From CAVQUE01 sp046290435 (GTDB lineage: Bacteria > Actinomycetota > Acidimicrobiia > Acidimicrobiales > UBA8592), in assembly GCA_046290435.1 (NCBI GenBank), contig JBKAGO010000054.1:1-62747 (forward strand): 62,747 nt of DNA, written 5' to 3'. The notes under the pieces are model-generated. The model ran no database searches. It saw only the letters and a list, made by a program, of their open reading frames with translations, and had not been told where the DNA came from. This document shows positions 58,649 through 62,747 of this stretch, in pieces. The position numbers and the translations under genes are program-made. The first letter of the stretch is position 1; each line of letters starts with the position of its first letter.

Positions 58649-59938
58649 TCACTTTGCCCGCACACGCGACACGATTTCCGCATAGACATGGGCGCTGGGT
58701 TTCGGTGTCCGAGCGAATGTATCGCGATCGACCTCGAAGAGGCCGAGCTGCTTCGAATAGCCGAAGATCCATTCGAAGTTGTCCATCAGCGTCCAGTGCA
58801 TATAGCCGATGACCGGCACGCCGTCGTCCATTGCTCCGACGAGAGCATCCAGCGCCGGCTCGAGCACCGCTGCCCGCAAACGGTCGTCGGCCGTCGCGAC
58901 GCCGTGCTCGGACACCAGCACCGGGACGCCGGCCATCTCGTAGGTGTAGCGCACCGCGGCGGCAAGGGAGCCGGGCTCGATGGCCGAGCCCATCTCGTTG
59001 CGTGGCAGCCCGGCGTCGGGTTCGACCTCGCCGTCTGCGTCGTAGCGGCGGCGTTCGTAGTTCTGCACGCCGATGAAGTCGTCGCCCTTCGCGAGATCGA
59101 GCCAGTGCTCGTACACCTCGGCACGCTTGCGGTCGCGCACGCTCGTGTCGTCTCCCACGGCCACATCGTCCACGATCGCGATGCTCAGCCCCACCGGCAG
59201 GTCGGACCGGTGTGCCTTGATGGCGGCTTTCGCTGCGAGGTGACCGGCGGTGAACCCCTCCTGGGTGGCCGCGAAGTCCTCGGGTGTCACCACGTTGCCG
59301 ACCCGATACCAGTCGACGTCCGCCGCCGCCGCTGCCGCTTCGAGGGTCTTGCCCTCCAGTTCTCGCACGAACGGCGGCAGGTTCAGCCAGGAGAGGAGCT
59401 GGCAGAGGTTGGGCTCGTTGAGCGTGACGGCATGGCTGAGACGGTCGCCGATGGTCTCGGCGACCACAGCGCAGTAGCGGCCGAACCGTTCGGCGGCGTC
59501 GGCCGCGAGGAAACCGCCGGCCGCGGCGAACCAGTGCGGGGCCGTGAAGTGATTGAACGTGACGACGGGCGCCAGGCCACGGGCCAGACAGCCGTCGACC
59601 ATCGCGTCGTAGTGCGCCAGGGAGCGGGAGTCGAACGTTCCCGGGGTGGGCTCGATGCGTGCCCACTCGACCGAGAAACGGTACGCCTCGAGCCCGAGCC
59701 CCTGCACGATGTCGAGGTCGGTCTCCCACAACTCGAGGCTGTTGCATGCCTTGCCGGACGGTTCGCGGAACACGGTCGGTTCGACGTTCTCGAGGAACCA
59801 GGTGTCGCTGTTGCTGTTGTCGCCCTCGACCTGATGTCCCGCAGTGGACACGCCGAAGAAGAAGTCGGATGGAACGGTCCCCGTGTGCATGAGGAATACG
59901 TAGTCCACCGAGGCGGCGCCGTCACGCGCTGCTTCCAT
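58649..59938 (-). CDS. Glycoside hydrolase family 1 beta-glycosidase
   Basis: A 429-residue GH1 enzyme: SDFFFGVSTAGHQVEGDNSN, YRFSVEWARIEPTPG, the acid/base Glu in TLNEPNLCQ (about residue 173), and the nucleophile Glu in VPVLVSEHGVATADD (about residue 343, SEHG instead of the usual ENG), then GYMHWTLMDNFEW. It cleaves beta-glucosides or beta-galactosides; there is no signal peptide, so it acts on imported or internal glycosides. ATG 59938 is used; ATG 59890 is also plausible. It lies 51 bp downstream of the P450 gene on the same strand. Confidence 0.9.
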   Translation of the reverse strand: MEAARDGAASVDYVFLMHTGTVPSDFFFGVSTAGHQVEGDNSNSDTWFLENVEPTVFREPSGKACNSLELWETDLDIVQGLGLEAYRFSVEWARIEPTPGTFDSRSLAHYDAMVDGCLARGLAPVVTFNHFTAPHWFAAAGGFLAADAAERFGRYCAVVAETIGDRLSHAVTLNEPNLCQLLSWLNLPPFVRELEGKTLEAAAAAADVDWYRVGNVVTPEDFAATQEGFTAGHLAAKAAIKAHRSDLPVGLSIAIVDDVAVGDDTSVRDRKRAEVYEHWLDLAKGDDFIGVQNYERRRYDADGEVEPDAGLPRNEMGSAIEPGSLAAAVRYTYEMAGVPVLVSEHGVATADDRLRAAVLEPALDALVGAMDDGVPVIGYMHWTLMDNFEWIFGYSKQLGLFEVDRDTFARTPKPSAHVYAEIVSRVRAK

Positions 59939-59968
59939 TGATCAGCAGACCTGCCCGGCGACGCGTCA

Positions 59969-59988
59969 CCCGCCGCTCGCGCGGCGGG
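59969..59988 (-). terminator. Stem-loop just after the P450 stop codon
   Basis: CCCGCCGC-TCGC-GCGGCGGG: an 8-bp perfect GC stem with a four-base loop, starting one base after the P450 stop and before the GH1 gene. No U tract follows, so it may attenuate or stabilise the message rather than end it. Confidence 0.35.
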
Positions 59989-59989
59989 C

Positions 59990-61366
59990 TCAGTCGAGGC
60001 TGGGCTCCCTGCTTGCGCCGAGGGTCATCGGGGGGTCGGCCTTGGTGAAACGCAGGTTGACCTTCAGCGTGCCGAGCATGATGCCGGGCTGATGCATCCA
60101 GTCGTTGTCGTCGGCGTACTCGAGAGACTCGAGCCGATCGAGCAGCACACCCCATGCGATCTGCTGCTCGACCCGCGAGAGGTTGGCGCCCGGGCAGACC
60201 CTCGGGCCGGCTGAGAACGCGACGTGGCGGGTGACGCCCTGGCGGTCGAGATCGAGGTCGAAGGGACACTCGAACTCCTCACCGTCGACGTTGGCGGCAC
60301 CGAAGCGTAGGTGCAGCAACGAGCCCGCCGACACCTCGACACCCTGGAAGACCTCGTCGTTCGCGGTGATGCGCGTCGAGAGACCGTGCGTCGGCGACCG
60401 CAGCCGCATGCCCTCCTCGGTGAAGGCCCGCACCTTCGATCGGTCCTCACGCAACCGCCCGAACATGCCAGGGTTCTCGCACAGCAGCTGCGCCTGCTCC
60501 TCGAGCGCGTACTGGGTGGTCTCGAGACCGCCGATGATCATCGCGTGAACGATGCCGGCGATCTCGATGTCGGTCAGCTTTCGGTCGAGCGCCTCGTAGT
60601 GCACGTCGCACAGGAAGCTGACCATGTCGTCCTGGGGGTCCTGGCGCTTGGCCTTGACGTGTTCGTAGATGTAGTCCTGAAAGCCCTCGAGGCGGGCGAT
60701 CATCCCGGCGGCCTGCTCGGGACGAAGCGTGTGGTGCAGCCCGTCGCCGTGAACGAACGCCGTGACCACCGCGTCGCCCCACTCGGCGAGCTGGGGGATG
60801 TCCTCGAGAGGGAAGCCCAAGATGCCGGCCATCACCCGCTGCGGTAACGGACGGGCGAAGCGGCTGACGAACTCGACCTCGCCGTCGTCGATCCACTCGT
60901 CGATCAGGGCGTGGGCGTGGCGGGCGATCATCTCGCGGTTGCGGGCAGCGCCGGTGCCCACCCAGGGGTCGGTGAGCTCCTTGCGGTGGCGGATGTAGAG
61001 CTCCTGGGTGGGGCGCAGCGACACCATCGCCGCCTGCATCAGGTTGTGGTAGGTCGCGAACGTGTCCTCGGGGGTGAGGCCCTGCTCCGCGTAGTCACCG
61101 ATGCGGCGCTGCGTGAGGCTGGGGAACCGCTCGGGATCTCGGACCACCCGGTTGATGTCGGCGTGCTTGGTGAGCACGAACGCATCGGTTCCGGGCGCGA
61201 GTCCCCGACCGGGGATTCGCAGCACCGGCGCATCGCGGTGGAGGATCTCGTACATCTCGTACCAGTGCTCCTGCGCGCCCTCGCCGAACAGGTCGACGTC
61301 GTCGAGGCCGACTGGGCATGCCATGGGACTGAGTTCGTGGTTGATGTGCTTCGGGTACGGCGCCAT
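59990..61366 (-). CDS. Cytochrome P450
   Basis: A 458-residue P450: I-helix oxygen-binding segment MIIGGLETTQYALEEQ (Thr next to the Glu), K-helix EEGMRLRSP (ExxR), and heme-binding FSAGPRVCPGANLSR (Cys about residue 390). ATG 61366 follows GGGGGGACAG. Bacterial soluble type, needing a ferredoxin and reductase, neither of which is adjacent. The following GH1 gene suggests a glycosylated plant or microbial compound as a possible substrate, which is inference. Confidence 0.93.
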   Translation of the reverse strand: MAPYPKHINHELSPMACPVGLDDVDLFGEGAQEHWYEMYEILHRDAPVLRIPGRGLAPGTDAFVLTKHADINRVVRDPERFPSLTQRRIGDYAEQGLTPEDTFATYHNLMQAAMVSLRPTQELYIRHRKELTDPWVGTGAARNREMIARHAHALIDEWIDDGEVEFVSRFARPLPQRVMAGILGFPLEDIPQLAEWGDAVVTAFVHGDGLHHTLRPEQAAGMIARLEGFQDYIYEHVKAKRQDPQDDMVSFLCDVHYEALDRKLTDIEIAGIVHAMIIGGLETTQYALEEQAQLLCENPGMFGRLREDRSKVRAFTEEGMRLRSPTHGLSTRITANDEVFQGVEVSAGSLLHLRFGAANVDGEEFECPFDLDLDRQGVTRHVAFSAGPRVCPGANLSRVEQQIAWGVLLDRLESLEYADDNDWMHQPGIMLGTLKVNLRFTKADPPMTLGASREPSLD

Positions 61367-61496
61367 CTGTCCCCCCTGTGGAACGCTGCAGACCGGTACT
61401 GCGACAGGTGTAGCAGAACCCAGCGCTCGGGGTCGCCGCAGCATCCCGCCCCGCTGACTACCGTTGAAGGGCACGGCCCGAGGAGCTCCCACTCTG

Positions 61497-62432
61497 ATGC
61501 CCGCCACGACCGCCCCAACAACCTTCGACCACCGCCTGCTGATCCACGACGGCGACGAGGAGTACCTGGCGGCGGCGCTGCCGTTCGTGCGGCAAGGCCT
61601 CGCCGCGGGCGAGGCCGTCGTCGTCGTCGATACCGCCGCGCGACTGCAGACGATCGCCTCGGCCCTGGGCAGCGACGGCGACGCAGTGCGGTTCGAAGAA
61701 GGCGACCGCTGGTGGAACGGCCCCTGGCGAACGTTCGCCGCCTACGAACGCTCCGTCCGCGAGCTCCTCGAGACCCACCCCGCGGTGCGGGCGATCGCGC
61801 ATCCCTCGTGGCTGGCGGACGAAGCCAACCGCGAGTGGCGCCGTTTCGAGTCCTTCGCCAACCTCCACTTCGACGGTTGGCCGTATCGGTCGCTGTGCCC
61901 CTACGACCTGGCAGCCCTCGGTGCCGAGATCTGCGCCGAAGCCGCTGCGACGCATCCGCTGCTGCACCTCGACGGCGGGACTGAGCCCAGTCCCGCCTAC
62001 CTCGATCCTCACCGGTTCGTGGCCGCCTGCGTCCGTGACGCTCCCGCTGCGCATCCCGACCTGCGCATCGACGTCGGCTCCGTCGACGATCTCCTCGACG
62101 CCCGTCGGGCCGTCGGCGAATGGACGCACCACCGTGCCATCGCGTCCGGCGTGGTCGACCGCATCGTCCTCGCGATGAACGAGCTGGCCAGCAACGCCCT
62201 ACGGCACGGTGGCGGCGAGGCCCGTGTCGAGCTCTCGCTCCACGACGACACGGTGCTCATGGAGGTCGTGGACGCCGGGGCCGACGGACTCGATCCGCTC
62301 GCGCCCTACCGACCGCCCGTTCCCGATGCAATCGGCGGTCGAGGCCTGTGGATCGCAGCCACGCTGTGCGACGAGATCGACGTCCGTCCCGGTCCCGACG
62401 CCAACCGTGTGCGCTGCCTCGTCGACGTCTAG
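61497..62432 (+). CDS. MEDS-domain protein with anti-sigma-type HATPase domain
   Basis: A 311-residue two-domain protein. Residues about 1-165 are a MEDS (DcmR-like) sensory domain: HRLLIHDGDEEYLAAALPFV, GLAAGEAVVVVDTAARLQTI, and the YEARL-like WRRFESFANLHFDGWP. Residues about 205-305 are a GHKL ATPase like RsbW: IVLAMNELASNALRHGGGEA (N-box), EVVDAGADGLDPL (G1) and GGRGLWIAATLCDEI (G2). It has no histidine phosphotransfer domain, so it is probably a switch kinase or anti-sigma regulator. GAGGAG precedes ATG 61497. Its stop codon lies inside the terminal repeat of the next element. Confidence 0.88.
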   Translation: MPATTAPTTFDHRLLIHDGDEEYLAAALPFVRQGLAAGEAVVVVDTAARLQTIASALGSDGDAVRFEEGDRWWNGPWRTFAAYERSVRELLETHPAVRAIAHPSWLADEANREWRRFESFANLHFDGWPYRSLCPYDLAALGAEICAEAAATHPLLHLDGGTEPSPAYLDPHRFVAACVRDAPAAHPDLRIDVGSVDDLLDARRAVGEWTHHRAIASGVVDRIVLAMNELASNALRHGGGEARVELSLHDDTVLMEVVDAGADGLDPLAPYRPPVPDAIGGRGLWIAATLCDEIDVRPGPDANRVRCLVDV

Positions 62433-62594
62433 TGCTCTGACCGGAAACGTTCGCTTGGGTGGTCGAGGCCCGGAGCTGTGCTCGCAAGGCGCGCTGACGA
62501 GGCGTACTCGGTCCGTACGGTGAGGAAGCGGAACGCCGCGAGCATGGCTGCCGGGTCCGATCACATGAGCAGAGGTTGCCGGTCAGAGCACTAG
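62429..62594. mobile_element. 166-bp MITE-like element with 16-bp perfect terminal inverted repeats
   Basis: The left end CTAGTGCTCTGACCGG (62429-62444) and the right end CCGGTCAGAGCACTAG (62579-62594) are perfect complements. The interior has no coding capacity. The ends include CTAG, which could be a target duplication or part of the repeat. This is the form of an internally deleted insertion sequence. The left end supplies the TAG stop of the MEDS gene. Confidence 0.7.
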
Positions 62595-62649
62595 CTCCGA
62601 GACAACGCGCTCTCGGCCAACTCGTACCAGCCTCCAGGAGCGGAACCAC

Positions 62650-62747
62650 TGGGGCGATACCGCTGGGGCGATACCGCTGGGGCGATACCGCTGGGGCGAT
62701 ACCGCTGGGGCGATACCGCTGGGGCGATACCGCTGGGGCGATACCGC
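62650..62747. repeat. Tandem repeat, seven copies of a 14-bp unit, running off the window
   Basis: TGGGGCGATACCGC is repeated seven times without a mismatch. The unit length is not a multiple of three, so any frame through it cycles through all three phases. It continues past the right edge; the true copy number is unknown. 62595-62649, between the element and the array, shows nothing recognisable. Confidence 0.9.

Noticed and set aside
62650..62747. CRISPR array
   Set aside because: The 14-bp units are directly adjacent with no spacers, so it is a simple tandem repeat.
1..62747. tRNA and rRNA genes
   Set aside because: No cloverleaf-like segments with a T-loop GGTTCRANNCC context or rRNA-like sequence were noticed by eye; a tRNAscan-SE or Rfam run would settle it.

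Overview
The window is GC-rich DNA with actinobacterial features: GTG starts, four-base start/stop overlaps, a perfect mycobacterial-type LexA box, a DUF222/HNH gene, WYL, TetR, IclR and GntR regulators, and several genes whose start codon lies about 6 nt after a TANNNT -10 box (leaderless type). An Acidimicrobiia-like actinobacterium is my best guess. No rRNA, tRNA or CRISPR array was seen. The left edge cuts an ECF sigma factor. The right edge runs into a 14-bp tandem repeat.

Layout. 1-13 kb: ECF sigma, homocysteine methyltransferase, a large secreted Ca-binding repeat protein, a WYL regulator divergent from a cyclase-fold protein, a DUF418 membrane protein, a TetR/NmrA-reductase pair with a double operator, a DUF2461 protein, a LexA-boxed DUF222/HNH protein, a GDT1-type cation exporter with a structured leader, and a broken gene. 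13-21.4 kb: heme oxygenase, then a leftward operon (TetR; ABC transporter; two DUF1989 proteins; carboxyltransferase) resembling guanidine/urea carboxylase operons but lacking the biotin carboxylase, biotin carrier and allophanate hydrolase parts. 21.4-28.5 kb: a peptide/nickel-type ABC transporter with a fused permease, a small acidic protein, an enolase-superfamily enzyme and a VOC protein. 28.5-34.6 kb: decayed genes, a MazEF-type toxin-antitoxin pair, a membrane protein, a Fic protein, a long inverted repeat, uridine phosphorylase and a ureohydrolase.

34.6-43.7 kb: a complete 4-hydroxybenzoate/vanillate to protocatechuate 4,5-cleavage gene set (pobA, vanA, ligA, ligB, ligC, ligI, ligU, ligJ, ligK) with a GntR regulator. 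Two near-identical palindromes lie in its two divergent promoter regions. These enzymes would take 4-hydroxybenzoate to pyruvate plus oxaloacetate. 43.7-44.0 kb: three truncated genes packed together.

44-58.6 kb: a second peptide-type ABC transporter (with a permease-ATPase fusion), an IclR regulator, a perfect CRP-type site, and a catabolic run (SDR, two FAH-family enzymes, a carboxymuconolactone-decarboxylase-like protein, amidohydrolase, esterase, hydroxyacyl-CoA-dehydrogenase-like enzyme, alpha/beta hydrolase). I could not assign its substrate. 58.6-62.7 kb: GH1 glycosidase, cytochrome P450, a MEDS/HATPase signalling protein, a 166-bp element with 16-bp terminal inverted repeats, and the tandem repeat.
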